Shown one piece after another: positions 33,434 through 46,635 of a stretch of DNA of 64,000 bases; position 1 is the first letter of the stretch; each line of letters starts with the position of its first letter. The DNA is from Persicaria tinctoria (taxonomy: Eukaryota; Streptophyta; Magnoliopsida; Caryophyllales; Polygonaceae). The DNA lies in the NCBI GenBank assembly GCA_037127255.1, contig JBANSL010000018.1, positions 11,381,175-11,445,174 on the forward strand. Direction: 5' to 3'. The notes beneath the pieces are model-generated. The model was given only the letters and a program-made list of their open reading frames with translations. It did no database searches and was not told where the DNA came from. A program made the position numbers and the translations under genes.

Positions 33434-35547
33434 TTGTTAATTTTAAATCCCAATTGGGTATTTTGGCCATAGTAATCAGAATTGTGTTCTTTCATTACTA
33501 CACAATAATCAAAATTTTAACAATTCTAGGAAATTTTGCATTGTTTCTAAGAGGTGACTTTTTCATCTAGTGTATAAATTTTTTTAAATTTTGCTTAGTG
33601 AGTGATCATAGATTTGGCACTTACAGGGTTAGGGAATGTCTCGGAACTAATTGTCGTTTACATAGGATCGTCAACATATATTGGTTACAATTATAAGGAT
33701 ATCTAATATGTAAGATTATTCATAATTTTCATGAAGTCATATTCGTCGAGTCGATAACACAATAGAGCATTGTATTTTAACTATTTATTGGATGAGACGA
33801 AGTATTATTGACCTTACGAAACTAAAAAATTTCAAATTAACTTGATCACGTTATCTAAAAACCTAAACAGTTAAATGTAGAGTTGGCACAAATTAAATAC
33901 TGTACTACGTATTTGATTAGGGGTGGGGGCAGGGGAGGTTGAGTGTCTAATTAGTTAAATCTTAGACATGGACGGCTACTTGCACAAAAGTGTGAGAACC
34001 CCCCAATTTATTGAAGTCAATAATTTGTTTGAAATGAATGGTCTTCCAACAAATTCTCTGTTACGAAACGCGGCAAACGCCTACAGAAAAATAGTCATTT
34101 GTTTGTAACAGATATCGGGGTTTCGTGTCCCAACAAACGCCCAAGTAATATCTGAGGGTGAGCAATAGACTAGGTCATCGTTCTGAAGAATGAAGTTGGA
34201 ATACTTGCAAGTCTTGCATAGATGAAACACTACTTCCCATAGTTAACTGTTCTTGCTTTATTGGTGGTTGGGGAATTGTGACTTCAAAGTAGAGCTGCTT
34301 GCTTGAACATAGCAATTTCAAATCACGTTAATGTGATCTGAAAATGTGGTATCTACTACAGTAAGAAAAGGTGGATGCATGGCCCCCAAAATCAATACGT
34401 GATTCTATAAACTTCTTATGTTTTTATGAATCTCATTGATGTACAAGGGCCTCACGACCTTTCCAATATTAGGAGCTCATTCCGTTCGGTTTGGTACAAG
34501 AACGGGAATGGGAAAGGGAAACATTCTCATAAAAAAAAAATTATTTCATCTCCAGCGATTCAATCATCCATTTGAGAATATCCATTATCCCCTATGAAAA
34601 TCAACATTTCATCTCTCCTAGCCTAACGAAACTTCTCTGATATATAAAGCTCTAACACAAAATTTGTTTGCCCTTTCCCGTATCTAAACTTTATACCAAA
34701 CATGCCCTTAATAAACACTGAACTTTTATTAAAACCTTAAATCACCCACAAGGCCACAGGTAGTACTGATGTAACAAGAGGTCTACTTAGTAAATTTCCA
34801 ACCAATGGCTTTCTCTCTAAGGGTTCATTTACAGTCAACCTTCGATCAACAAAAAACTTGTACACTAAAACAGGAATCCTGGCCTCAGTTTAATAACCAT
34901 GGTAAACGGATACTATGTGAACTAATATGTGATACATAAACAGAAGAGATCAGTAAACCATGAAATCTTAGTGAGTTAAACTTTTTTTTTTTGGTGCAAA
35001 GTGAGTTAAACTAAAGCCAGCTAACTACCATAATGTTTGTAAATACCCCTTCATAAACAAATGATCAAGGAGAAAACCTCCAAAAATCACAAAAACTATA
35101 TGATTTTTTTAGTGGCATCTAGATTGACTAATCAAATAGTACTGTGGAGGTCAAAACATCACATTTTGTGTAAAAAACTCAAATCAGATCACACAGCAAA
35201 CTCAAATCCTAACATGAAGCTCCTCTGCAACCAATTACTCACATTATGAAGCCACAAAGGCCAAAGTGATTCTTGCTGCTTAATCATAGGAAACTACATT
35301 TCCGAAACAAAAGGGCAAAGTATTGCAACGCAGACAGATTGTAATAACATAAGAACAATACAAACTGAACGCGGTAAGAAGACCTTGATTATGCCACCAC
35401 AAATTTGATTGTAAATAGAAACCATTAAACAAAAATTGTCACATTTAATGCCGATAGAAACATAGCTAGTACAAAGAGAAACATACTCTCCATGACAAGA
35501 AGCCAAAGATGCTAATAGAACACAAAAGGAAACCTGATATCTTCTCC
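33434..35547. other. Intergenic DNA between the DUF829 and eL43 genes
   Basis: AT-rich. I see no supported gene, clear transposon end or RNA gene. 35290-35547 is probably the 3' UTR of eL43. Confidence 0.5.
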
Positions 35548-36079
<532 letters not shown>

Positions 36080-36082
36080 TCA

Positions 36083-36154
36083 AAACCCTAATCGATCGAC
36101 GGGCGAGACTCGAGAGTGAGATTATATACACAGGAGTGCTTTTTTTAATGGGCC
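36083..36154 (-). promoter_or_regulatory. Telo-box and site II motif upstream of eL43
   Basis: AAACCCTAA at 36083-36091 (telo-box) and TGGGCC at 36149-36154 (site II, bound by TCP factors) lie 58 and 124 bases upstream of the ATG. This pair is characteristic of plant ribosomal protein promoters and drives expression in dividing cells. Motifs are seen; function is inferred from the gene class. 36160-36628 beyond it holds no gene I can support. Confidence 0.75.
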
Positions 36155-36628
36155 GATTGTGGAGCTCGGCCCGTTTCCTGACAAGTGGGGTGATATTACT
36201 ACGTAGTAGGTATTGATCCATCAAAATTGGCCAGCTTATAAGAAAATATTCGTGAATTCTCATTTTTTTTAAAAATATTTAACAAAATAATCATCCACTC
36301 AAACTATTTAGGCAATTGAAAAATATTCGGTTTTCCAATTCTCTATGTATCCTCCCGGGGAAGTCGGGAAGAGGAATCCCATTTCTATTTATTTTACCTG
36401 TATAAGTCTGAATTCCGCTAACCTATGCATCTTCGGACCCTCCATCTCCATCAGTGACCCCGCCATCGATGGAACTCTCAACCGATTATCAATCTCAACT
36501 TCAGTCTTAAGTTTTAGGAGTTGCTATTCATTTTTAAATATTAGCAATCTCAAATTCTATTTGGAATCACCAATCTGAAATTTATTGACAAATATCTAAA
36601 TTAAGCAATTTGTAAATTAAGTTTTAAA

Positions 36629-37078
36629 CTAGTATGATCACCGCGCCATGGCGCGATTTTTTATAAAAAAAATCTTACTAATATATTAAATTAATATTAT
36701 AACATAATTGTAAGAGTTCAGATAATTAAATATTTTGAATTAAACTCATGGGTAGAGAAAACGATTTAAGTAGTATATATAGATATAGATTACTAATATT
36801 AATTTTATGTTTTCTTATTAATAATTTTATGTTTTGAATTAATCCCATTTTTTTTAGAGGGAAAAAACTACTAAAATGTTAATTTAGGCTAAGATCAATA
36901 TTTTGAATTAAGCCCAATAGTTAGTAAAATTAAAGAAAAAAGAGAATTAAAGAAAAAAGAAAAAAAATAGAATTAAAGAAAATCAAAGAAAAATGGCAAA
37001 AAAAATTGATTGGTCGAGACTCCTAAAATTCCTCTAAGCTTGACACGTCATCATAAACTCTTCTAAATTAAGAGTTTA
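36629..37078 (-). mobile_element. Non-autonomous Helitron A (minus strand)
   Basis: Read on the minus strand, the 3' end is a perfect 14-base palindrome CGCGCCATGGCGCG (36655-36642), a 9-base gap, then CTAG (36632-36629) followed by T. This is the classical Helitron 3' terminus and insertion context. The 5' part is the segment 36921-37078 (contains GGTCGAGACTCCTAAAATT and GACACGTCATCATAAACTC), which recurs three times at 41549-42077. It has no coding capacity. Confidence 0.65.
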
Positions 37079-37860
37079 CTAGTGTAATACCCGTGCCTTG
37101 AAGGCCCGAGATGTTTTGAAATTATGAATACGACAATTATTATAGTCGGTACTGACATAACAACAATAATAAAAAAAATTCTAAGTTATATAAAGGAATA
37201 AACAAACAATAGTTTACTCAAATGATTAATACTAATTAATTATGATGACAAATATGTCTGGATTTAAAATAAAAGTGTATCTACCACATAACTCAACAAC
37301 AAAAATGAAACATATAAAATTATATAGCATATTTGCCCAAACAATGGTTGTGGCTCCATGCACGTCATCTATTGAAGCATTATAACAAAATTTATCGAAA
37401 AAATAAATCACAAAAGGAAACATGATTAGACCATTATAGTTGTGAGAGACTTATAAAGTGTTTAGTTGAAAATACACATATGAAAATGGATGGAAGAAGT
37501 ACCATACTAATAATATATTACGTTGGCCATTATATCAATATATTAAAGAATGGATAAAAGAGAGATTGAATGGAAGAAGCGACGACAGTGAAAGAAACTT
37601 AAATAATACTCCATAAGTGTCACTTATACGAAGGGTGAAGAAAGGGCACCATACGAATCCCATAAATGCCGGAAAAAAAAAAAAAGAATGAACCCGATGA
37701 TATAATAGAACAATATTTTAGTCATGTACGCTTACCATCCAAAGTCTTTTACTCCCTCCGTCTATTAACTTTTCAAACATATAAACTGAATTCTGTTTTT
37801 CAAGTGGATGAACGCTTACCAATTCATCAATAAAAATCAACTCATACCATCAAATTTCGG

Positions 37861-37968
37861 TCATCGTTCCTTATGAAATATCATCCAAAGTTGGATAAGT
37901 CGAACCTTAAGCTTGTAGAAAGACCGACTTGACTGAATGTCCTTGATAAACTTTGCATTAGTTGCCAT
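37861..37968 (-). pseudogene. RPA70-like OB-fold relic, copy 1
   Basis: ATG 37968 opens a 35-codon frame: NAKFIKDIQSSRSFYKLK then VRLIQLW. It resembles the first OB-fold strand of RPA1/DUF223 proteins (pattern I.D..P....W.IKVRV.R.W). A TGA at 37861-37863 ends it and nothing continues in phase. The family normally binds single-stranded DNA. Confidence 0.45.
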
Positions 37969-39562
37969 CCTACAATAAAAAAAACGAAATATAATGTTCA
38001 TGAGGAGAAGAAGACACCCTTATTATTCACTTCTAAGTACCATAAAGCATATAGAAACTTTAAAGATGTTATGAAATTGAATTTATAATTAAGGGGAATC
38101 AACAAATGATATCAATATCACTTAAAATAAGAAAGAATAAATATGAGTGGATTGGAATTCACCGAACAAAAAAAAAGGTGATGAATGTAATATAATAGGC
38201 GGTTTGTATTGATGGAATATGCATATGAATGATATTAATTATTGCAAAAGATATTAATGCAACACATGGAAATGAATGATAGCTAGTGCGGTAAGATCCA
38301 TGAAAAATTAAAGTTATAAAAAGATATAATAAATGCAATATGTAAGGATAGCCATGTCCGAAAAGGAAAAAAAAAAAGATTAGTGCAGTACAGTCGTACA
38401 GATGTACATGAAAATTGAAGATATTAATGCAACATATGATTTATTGATTAATGCAAGATGTTGCTAAAGAAAAGAGATTAAAGAGGTTAAAAGATTGTGA
38501 GGTAAAAATTAAAGAGGTACAAAGATATTGAGGAAATAGATAGGGAAAGTATTAATATATCCGAAATCATGATGAACACATGATATAATATTAACTTACC
38601 ATATAGAGATTGAGATAAATAGTTAATTTATAATAGGAAGTGGATATTCTAAAATAATATTGACCAATAAGAAAAGACCATTTGAATAAAAAAAATTCAA
38701 CTTTAATTATGGGCGTGCCACGTCTGCAAAATGCTAGTAGAATTAGTAATATTAATTAATAATTAATTAATTAATAGATTTTTCATTTTATATGGTTAAA
38801 TCAATCATTATAGTAAAAAAATCTTAGAAATATGTGTTTACTTATAGTGCGTAAATGATTCCTATTAAGTATTAGTTGATTGGATAAAATCATCATTTTT
38901 AGCGTCTTATTTAATCAAATTTGAAATGAGATTTTATTTAGCAATATTATAAATTTTTAAATAAGTAGTAGTTTTTCAAAAAAAAAATTCACATCAAATA
39001 ACCAAGTAATTTTAATTAATTAATTTTCATTAATGATCGATATAAGGTGTCATATATCGTCATTTTATCTCCAACCAATTAAACTCTTAAGTTGAGAAAA
39101 CATTTCGAGAAAGACTCTATAAATCTCAATGAATTGACATAAGAAATCTAAAACTTTTTTTTTGAGCGAATAAGAAATCTAATCTAAAACTAAATAATAT
39201 TTTGAAAAATGTTTCTCATAAACTTAACTTATCCCCCAAAGTGTGTATGTTAGAAAAACCAATTAAATATTTTCTTCTTCTTTTTTAATATGTTAAAATG
39301 GGCATGGTTATATGCAAAGTCCAAGTCTTTTTTTCCCTAATCTATATCATTAAATATTCAATAGATATTAAGTAGATATTCAGTAGTCTTATGCTTAAAT
39401 TATAAAAGGTGGATATTAATTATTTGTTAAAAGTCCTAATTTTAAGGGGAAATAAATAAAAGGGGAATATTAATTAATTAGTAAAAATCAATTAATTATG
39501 AAGGTGAGACCATAATTCATGAGCAGTTGCCACATAAGCCTGTTAATAAGCAAAAGCCTATT

Positions 39563-39605
39563 ATCGTCACTGCTCTCACCTTGTGAGGGTGAGAGCAGTG
39601 ACGAT
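39563..39605. repeat. Perfect 18-bp hairpin
   Basis: ATCGTCACTGCTCTCACC (39563-39580), a 7-base loop, then its exact complement (39588-39605). It is GC-richer than its AT-rich surroundings. It could be a Helitron-type terminal hairpin or an RNA stem, but no CTRR end follows. Confidence 0.9.
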
Positions 39606-39662
39606 ATTGGTCAAGGTACTTGATTAAACCGAAGTTTGATATTGAGTAAATTCCATACTCCT

Positions 39663-39941
39663 TTATACAATCAAATTTTTTGATGAGAGATTTCTTAATG
39701 GACGCGTGAACCTTATTACCCTGAGAACAAATAGAGTAAATTGAATACGTACGCTAGGAGGATATAAAATGAAGAAATTATGAAGGACAAACACCTTTTC
39801 ATCGACACATATTAGGTCCTTTGAAATCAGCTCTTGTTGTTTGTCAAAATTGATGTTGTCGAACATGCACACAACTCGAACTCGGATATTGCCTTTGATG
39901 TTTGTTGGATTAAACTTGTCGACGTATGTGACATTCTTCAT
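39663..39941 (-). pseudogene. RPA70-like OB-fold relic, copy 2
   Basis: ATG 39941 opens NVTYVDKFNPTNIKGN, then IRVRVVCMFDNINF and ELISKDLICVDEK, matching the start of plant RPA1-like proteins (KVRVIRMW, SLEMVLVDEKG pattern). A donor-like GTGTTTG follows DEK, as if an intron began there. Downstream residues are not RPA-like. The remaining OB folds and zinc finger are not found, so I call it a fragment. Confidence 0.55.
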
Positions 39942-41548
39942 TGTTGCCTATTTAAAACAGGAAAGAAGAATAGATGATCAAAATCCTGCAATGTTTAAGG
40001 TTTAAACATTATTAGTATTCGAAAAATAAAACATAAAAGATAGATGGTTGACAGAGAGGGAGAAATAGATAGGATACGGTGGAAGAGGAAGGAGGAGAAG
40101 CGAGTTATCTGTGACATTTGATTCTGATTATATAGAGTAGTGTTGCTAGTTAGGTTAGGGTGAATGAGAGGTAAACGGTTTAAACAAATCTCAACAGATC
40201 TGATTGAATAAATTGTTTTAATTATTTTAACAAAAAGTAACAGAATTGAGATAAAGATTGGTTAAGTGGGTAATTGAATTAATAACGAATCCCCAATTGC
40301 TTAAAAAAAACAATAAAAGATCGACTTGGTTTAATTAAAATCTCTGTAGATTTCTTCATTTTAATTATTTTAAAAAAAGTAACAGAATTGGTTTAAAAAT
40401 CTCAGGAGATCTGTAAAGTTTAATAATTTTAATTAAAACGGTTAATTTTTTTTTAAAATCTCTGCAGATCTGAATTTAGGATAAAAGTGTAATCTTTTGG
40501 TTAAAAAAAGAGATAAAGATTAGTTAATTGGGTAATTGAAGCAATAACGGATGGAATTAAAAAAAAAAAGTTACAGCGAATAGTTTGTAATTGATATAAA
40601 AATATATGCAGATCTGTAAATTTTATTTAAAACGGTTTTAGTTAGCTAGATATACAATCTTTTAATTAAGAAAGATATAAGTGTTTCATAATTGAAATGG
40701 TTTAAATAAACTTTTAGAGGATAATCGATTCTGAATATATATAAAGTCGATTCTAAATAAATGTGTATTATTTTGGTTAATCAAAATCTCGGCATATATT
40801 AAATAAGAGAAAGTTTAGAGGATAAATGTGTAATATTTTGGTTAAACAAAATTATTTGAACTGTTATTTTTATTTATTATTTATGGTTGCATATAGGAGA
40901 TTTATCTTTGTAGATCCGATTTTGCTTGGTTGTTTTGCTTTATTTTGGTGATTCATCTTCTCAAGTTTAAATTTCTTATGACTGAATTCAGAATGTTCGG
41001 GTGCAGAAGGAGAGGAAGATTTGATTCCCCATTCAGATGAGTATTCACCTACAGGCTACAGCAGTAACAAATTCTGAATTTGCAGAAGGAGATGGAGAAA
41101 GAGATTAAGAAGTTTCAGGATAAGGAGGAAATATTAAGAAACAAATTCAGGGGTTGCGGGATAATGATGAAAAGATGAAGAAAGAACTTCAGAAATCGCA
41201 GGATGAGGAGAAGCTTGGAGTGAATTGATCGGCTAAGTTTTGATTAACTATGGGTAATTGTGTGGTTTAGATACTGCATTCATTCAGTTTTGAAAGTTTA
41301 GATGCTGCATCCATTCAGTTTTTTGAAAAAAAAAAAACTTAAACGTGAGAAACTTTTGATTAGCTATGGATAATTGTGTGGTTTAGATGCTGCATTAATT
41401 TAGATTTGTTTTCAAAAAAACCTTAAACGTGAGAAGAATTTTAAACAATTTGAGAAATAATTTGGGATTTATCCTAAATTTCCAACTTTAAATGTATGGC
41501 CGCCACGTGTCCTAAATTGCAAGTGTTTTAGTATTATATTAGATATAG

Positions 41549-42077
41549 AATTAAAGAAAAAAGAGAATTAAAGAAAAAAGAAAAAAAAATAGAATTAAAG
41601 AAAATCAAAGAAAAATGGCAAAAAAAATGATTGGTCGAGACTCCTAAATTTCCTCTAAGCTTGACACGTCATCATAAACTCTTCTAAATTAAGAGTTTAT
41701 ATATATATATATATAGATAGATATAGATATATAGATAGTTAGTAAAATTAAAGAAAAAAGAGAATTAAAGAAAAAAGAAAAAAATAGAATTAAAGAAAAT
41801 CAAAGAAAAATGGAAAAAAAAAATGATTGGTCGAGACTCCTAAAATTCCTCTAAGTTTGACACGTCATCATAAACTCTTCTAAATTAAGAGTTTAATGTA
41901 TAGATAGATATATAGATATTTAGTAAAATTAAAGAAAAAAGAGAATTAAAGAAAAAAGAAAAAAAAAAGAATTAAAGAAAATCAAAGAAAAATGACAAAA
42001 AAAAATGATTGGTCGAGACTCCTAAAACTCCTCTAAGCTTGACACGTCATCATAAACTCTTATAAATTAAGAGTTTA
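41549..42077 (-). repeat. Three tandem copies of the Helitron 5' segment
   Basis: Units end at 41699, 41895 and 42077, each about 150 bp. All contain AATTAAAGAAAAAAGAGAAT, TTGGTCGAGACTCCTAAA and GACACGTCATCATAAACTC, separated by GATA/TATA-rich stretches. A fourth copy is at 36921-37078 at the matching end of Helitron A. Repeated insertion at, or end multiplication of, one Helitron family would explain this. Confidence 0.75.
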
Positions 42078-42509
42078 TATAGATATAGATATGTGAAAGT
42101 GTTTTAGTTAGGTTGACGATGTTTCAATAAGTTTGACCGTGTGTTAGTGTTTTCGAATTTTTTATGCAGGTCTACATCTTTCAATTAATCGACGGAATGA
42201 TTTAAAGAGAAAGAGCTTGGAGAATCGCGATGAAGACCAAACTTGTTTACGTATTAATAACTATGTTATATATGTGTATTTTGTGGTATGTTTCACAATT
42301 TTATTCCCTGCTTAACTTAACTCTATATCAGAGTATCAGACATAACATATCTTATGATTTTCAAAATTTTAAGCGCTATAGTTCATCTTCCTGTTCTATG
42401 ACTAGTTTTTTTTTTGGGTTCATAACATTTGTTTGTGAATAACATGTACAATACAAGTATATTCTATCTACTATTATTAGGATATCTATGTATATATATG
42501 ATTTTTTTT

Positions 42510-42543
42510 AAAAAAAGTGTCGTTGGCACGAACATTCTACTAG
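42510..42543 (+). other. Helitron-like 3' terminus on the plus strand
   Basis: A short hairpin TCGT-TGGC-ACGA, then ACATTCTA and CTAG (42540-42543) followed by T. The arrangement fits a Helitron 3' end facing opposite to Helitron B. Its 5' partner is not identified. 42078-42509 has no supported gene. Confidence 0.4.
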
Positions 42544-42546
42544 TTA

Positions 42547-42981
42547 GAGCAAGCCCAACAGCATCTCTAAAATAGAAAAAAGTTAAAATTTTAGAGAAAA
42601 CATGCATTTTTTCACCCCAACAGCTTTTGTAAACCCATTTGTAAAATAGAGAAATAGAAGGAGAGATGAAAAAAATCTCTAAATTTGGAGGAAGAGAAAT
42701 AATAATCTCTATAATTTAATGTTTCACTCCTTTCTATATATAAATTTAATGCTTACCCTTCACTTTCGCACCCCTATTCTACATAAATCATCCCTTCCAT
42801 CTTGTTTTAACCATCAATTATCTATATATTATAAATTTCTATATTGATTATAGTGTATAATAAATGAAAAAATATGTAAAATAGAGAGAAGCTGTTGGAG
42901 TTGTGGTGGATTTTTTTATAGAGATTTTGACATTTTGATCTCTATTTTAGAGATTTTTTACAATAGCTGTTGGGGTTGCTC
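42547..42981. mobile_element. Tourist-type MITE, family B, copy 1
   Basis: Left GAGCAAGCCCAACAGC; right on the minus strand GAGCAACCCCAACAGC. TTA flanks at 42544-42546 and 42982-42984. 435 bp, non-coding, rich in TAAAATAGAGA words. Confidence 0.85.
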
Positions 42982-42984
42982 TTA

Positions 42985-43294
42985 GTGTAATAATGTGTCT
43001 CAAAATCAAAGCCTTCATTGAAAGAACAAGGAAATGAAGACATCAAATCTTCATTGACAGGGAAAATAAAGACATTAAAATCTTCATTGAGTTAACAACA
43101 AAACGAGATACTCCTGAAATGGAGCAACATTACTTCAAAGTTGAAACACAAATAAGCATTCACTTTTATCCTTTATTCAATCGCCATATATCTGATTCCT
43201 GCTCTGGTCTGAAAAGATGATAGTTCATGCCTCTTTCCTTTGTGCATGACAAATCAGGATACGACCAAGAGTCCATACCAACTTGCTTGAGATA
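42985..43294 (-). other. 3' flank and probable 3' UTR of SDH5
   Basis: No coding potential. The stretch follows the minus-strand SDH5 stop at 43295 and probably holds its 3' UTR. Confidence 0.4.
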
Positions 43295-45757
43295 TTATGA
43301 TGCTCTTTGCTCAACATAAGAACCAGCAAGTCCAGATGTCCCTAAGACGGTGACCTGTAATCAAGAGCAGAAACTTAGAGAACATGACAATTGAAGTTCA
43401 CCATGCATGTCTTCATGAACATCTCAACTATACAATTTGTGCTGCAGAGAAAGATTGACTGGATTTGTATACTTCTTTTTTTCGTCAAGAGATGAACGAT
43501 CTTTGAGACTGCAAGGATGATGTGCAGTCGCATTTCAATAGCCTCAACTCAAGACTACCTATTACTCTTGGCAATCCACAATTATTCTCTTGTGATTTTC
43601 AACTGGCTTTATTTTAGAGTTTGACAGTGTTATATCTTGCATTACTCTGCATTTCCTGCCTCACCTATTCGAAGTTTGTTTTTCAAAAACAAATAAAACT
43701 AAATTCTGAATCTGAGAAATCAATATGCCTGAAATAGCAATTAATCACAAGACCAATAAAACATGCAAATTTACTTAGCCAGAAGGAAACCATTCAAAGC
43801 TATTTCATACCTTTCCCCACTGAGAGCCAATACCACTGCACCTCAATTTTAAATGAATCATCCTCGTTCCCAACTCCGTCTCTACTTTCTTCTTCAGATA
43901 TGCTTCATCAGGGCCAAATGCATCCAAGTATGTCTTGTAGCGGTCATATACTACGCGAAGGGCATTCACAAACTCATCTGACAAGGGCTTCACATTCTAA
44001 ACAAAAGGAAAAATTTGTGAGCTGGAAAGGGAAGGAGCTGTGACTATCAGGAAAAAAAAAACATGAAATGAATTTCCTAAATACCTCTCCACTAAGCCCA
44101 ACACTGTCATCAAGTTCCATCTTCAAGGAAATAAGAGTTCCTATAAACTCCTCCACTGCCTCAGCCGCACGGAAGACATTTTCCAAGACTTCTTTGCCAG
44201 CTTTGTCATCCGTACTTTTAGACGAGACATTAACCGCATCATGTATGAGTGCTTCTGGGAGTGTATCCCAATTTGAAGCCATGAAATCCTTGAAGACGTT
44301 GAGTATCTCGGGGTCTTTGATGTCAGGGTAGGGTGCAATATCAGCACTAAATGAGCGTGTGCTTCCAATGCCCATAAAGAATGGGGATTTGCAGTCTGCA
44401 GGATTGCATTATCAAAAACATCAAGAACAAATCATAGCGATCATGCTGTTTCTAGATGATGTATGATAACCACTTTCTTTCCAGCTGCATGAAAGAATCA
44501 ACAATCAAAAAGGCATATGAGATTGAAAAAAACCATTTTGTTAAAATAACAAGGATCAAAATTGCTACTAACATAAGTTTCAGTCATAATAGGCAATCAA
44601 AAAAGCATGAGCATTTCACTCGAAAGAATTTTCTTAGACCATTCAGGCTTTAAAATTCACAATTACCTTGTACAAACCTTCAAGCAAAGCTAAAGCTGTA
44701 TAGTAGAGACATGAATAAGCAGCATTCCATACAGCTAGTACACATAGATTCAAATACAAATATTGCATAGGAAGAAACTCAGATTCTAAACAGTAATATT
44801 TACTTGCAGATCCTAATCAGACTACAGAGCCCCACTGGCATCGAAATTATTTTATCAGTAAACTACTAAAGACTTATTTAACTTACCCTCAGCCTCAACT
44901 AGCAATACCTAAGATACCAGAGATATTCACAGAATTAACTAGACCTCAATTATACGGGAAAGCAAAGTACCATTTGATCAATCAATGAACTTCAACTCTA
45001 AAAGAAAATATTAATGGTCTATTTGAATAACATTATGGAAAAGAGAAGGAAAGGAAACGAATTTAGAACATTTAGTTGTATTCATCAACCCGATTTTAGT
45101 ACCACCGGCAACTACCAAGTCTTGCACTCTCATTTTCCAGGAAAAATTTGTTTGATCGGCTCCATTTGATTACTCATATTGGCAATGAGTTTCAAAATGA
45201 AGATCCGTTCCATCAGACCACAAACATACTACACTTAACATAACACAAGAATTTACAGCTCCTTGTTCAAATTATATTTATATGAATCCCATTCCCATTT
45301 CCAGAACTTGCAATCAACCGGCATTACATCAGAATTGGCAAACTAACTAGTCTGATACTAATCGTTTGGAAATGAATCAGTCAAAAACAAAAACAATTTT
45401 TTTTTAAAAAAAATCAGGTGTATCTATCTAATTCATCAGCAACCAATCTCCACAAGACCACAACCAAGCAAGTATTTTGCCTAAATCTCGATCAAGCCGT
45501 TGCCCCAATTTATTCACTTTCCTCCCATCGAAATAACACACACATGTTCGAACCATCTACATCGAAAGTATCTAAAAGCAAGGAGTACCTGTGAAGTCGC
45601 GTTTGGAAATGGATGATGAAGAAGAGCGGGAGAGGCTGAAGAAGGTTCGCGAAGCTCCTCGGCCAGGCGATCCATGAAGGAATTGGTTGCTTGAAACGGT
45701 GGCGTATCGGAGCGACCTGAAGGTCGAGGACCTGTACAAGGATCTGAGCAGTGCCAT
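43295..45757 (-). CDS. SDH5: Succinate dehydrogenase subunit 5, mitochondrial
   Basis: Four exons on the minus strand: 45757-45589, 44395-44085, 43996-43811 and 43354-43295. Junctions are GT-AG and phases agree; the product is 241 residues. Exon 1 is a Ser/Arg-rich mitochondrial presequence (MALLRSLYRSSTFRSLRYA). The mature part has PDIKDPEILNVFKDFMAS, YKTYLDAFGPDEAYLKKK, VETELGTRMIHLKLRCSG, WGKVTVLGTSG and SYVEQRA at the C-terminus, which identify the plant-specific complex II subunit SDH5. It belongs to succinate dehydrogenase in the inner mitochondrial membrane; its exact role is not settled. The first intron is about 1.2 kb and holds no recognised gene. ATG 45757 has no in-frame ATG directly upstream. 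Confidence 0.93.
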
Positions 45758-46225
45758 TTTCACCGTTCCCCCTTTTCTCTCTCTCTAACCTCTCTGTTCC
45801 TCGGAAGGAATTGGAATCTGGCATCGAAGATGAACGGGAGAAGGTGACTGTGTGGAATGGGCCTCGAAGCCCATGTATTAGAACATGGGCCTTAATCAAT
45901 TGAGCCCATTTCACCGACGATGAGACTTGCTAGGAAGTTTCTTTTTTTTTTTTGAGAGCGCTAGGAAGTTTCTAGTAAAAGTTGTAGATGTGATAAAAGC
46001 GAACGACTTTTATAACGGGCAAACGAAGTCATTGTTAGCTCAATTTATAGTAGTAACATTTTTCTGAATAATTTATAGTGATATATTTTACCTCGATTTT
46101 TGTGACTTTTTTAATTATGTGACCAAATATGTACATAAACCGAGGTAAAAAAAATGCTTCATAATTAATGCATTTTAGAATCTAAACATGCAAACACACC
46201 CTAAATACAAGCATCAGCGATATTA
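45758..46225 (-). other. SDH5 5' UTR and upstream region
   Basis: A CTCTCT-rich stretch at 45776-45790 is probably in the 5' UTR. TGGGCC/GGCCCA-like site II cores occur at about 45857-45895 (ATGGGCCTC, ATGGGCCTT, TGAGCCCAT), common in promoters of plant mitochondrial-protein genes. Confidence 0.5.
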
Positions 46226-46632
46226 GAGCATCCCCAACAGCTTATGTAAAATAGAGAAAATAGGCAATTTTAGAGGAAATATAGGTTTTTTAACCCCAAT
46301 ATCTTTTGTAAAACCATCTCTAAAATAGAGAAATGGGAGGAAAGAGAAAAAAAATCTCTAAATTTAGAGAAATGCTTAAAATCTGTAAAATTAAATGCAT
46401 TCACTCTTTCCCATGTCTACCCATTTATTCATTGGTTGTTACATATTGATTTAATTAATTTATTGAAATTTTATTTATTAAATTATGAAGTTATGTATTT
46501 ATTATAGTGTATAATAAATGTATAAATATGTAAAATAGAGAAGCTATTGGGGTTATAGTATAAAAAATATAGAGATTTTGATATTTTTCTCTCCATAATA
46601 GAGAATTTTTAGAGAAGTTGTTGGGCTTCCTC
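46226..46632. mobile_element. Tourist-type MITE, family B, copy 2
   Basis: Left GAGCATCCCCAACAGC; right on the minus strand GAGGAAGCCCAACAAC. TTA flanks at 46223-46225 and 46633-46635. 407 bp, with inner words shared with 42547-42981. Confidence 0.82.
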
Positions 46633-46635
46633 TTA

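Larger units (their letters stand above)
37079..42077 (-). mobile_element. Helitron B (minus strand) with RPA-like relics
   Basis: On the minus strand it ends with a GCCTTCAAGGC hairpin, ACGGGTATTACA and CTAG (37082-37079). The preceding plus-strand base is A (37078), so on the minus strand CTAG is followed by T. The interior holds two minus-strand relics of RPA70/DUF223-like OB-fold proteins, often carried by plant Helitrons downstream of the Rep/helicase gene. No Rep/helicase was found, so it is at best a deletion derivative of about 5 kb. The 5' side is taken as the triplicated segment at 41549-42077; the exact 5' TC end is not fixed. A lone Stowaway-like end (CTCCCTCCGTCTATTAA) sits near 37753. 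The rest is AT-rich. Confidence 0.5.

Noticed and set aside
37753..37790. Stowaway-like end CTCCCTCCGTCTATTAA
   Set aside because: No matching second end or TA-flanked partner was found nearby.
42230..42442. 70-codon plus-strand frame with hydrophobic sequence
   Set aside because: AT-rich DNA between Helitron pieces. The hydrophobic residues follow from T-rich codons.
37079..42543. Opposed ACTAGT ends read as one large element with terminal inverted repeats
   Set aside because: Only about 12 bases resemble each other, no target duplication exists, and hairpin-CTAG ends with RPA-like relics fit Helitrons better.
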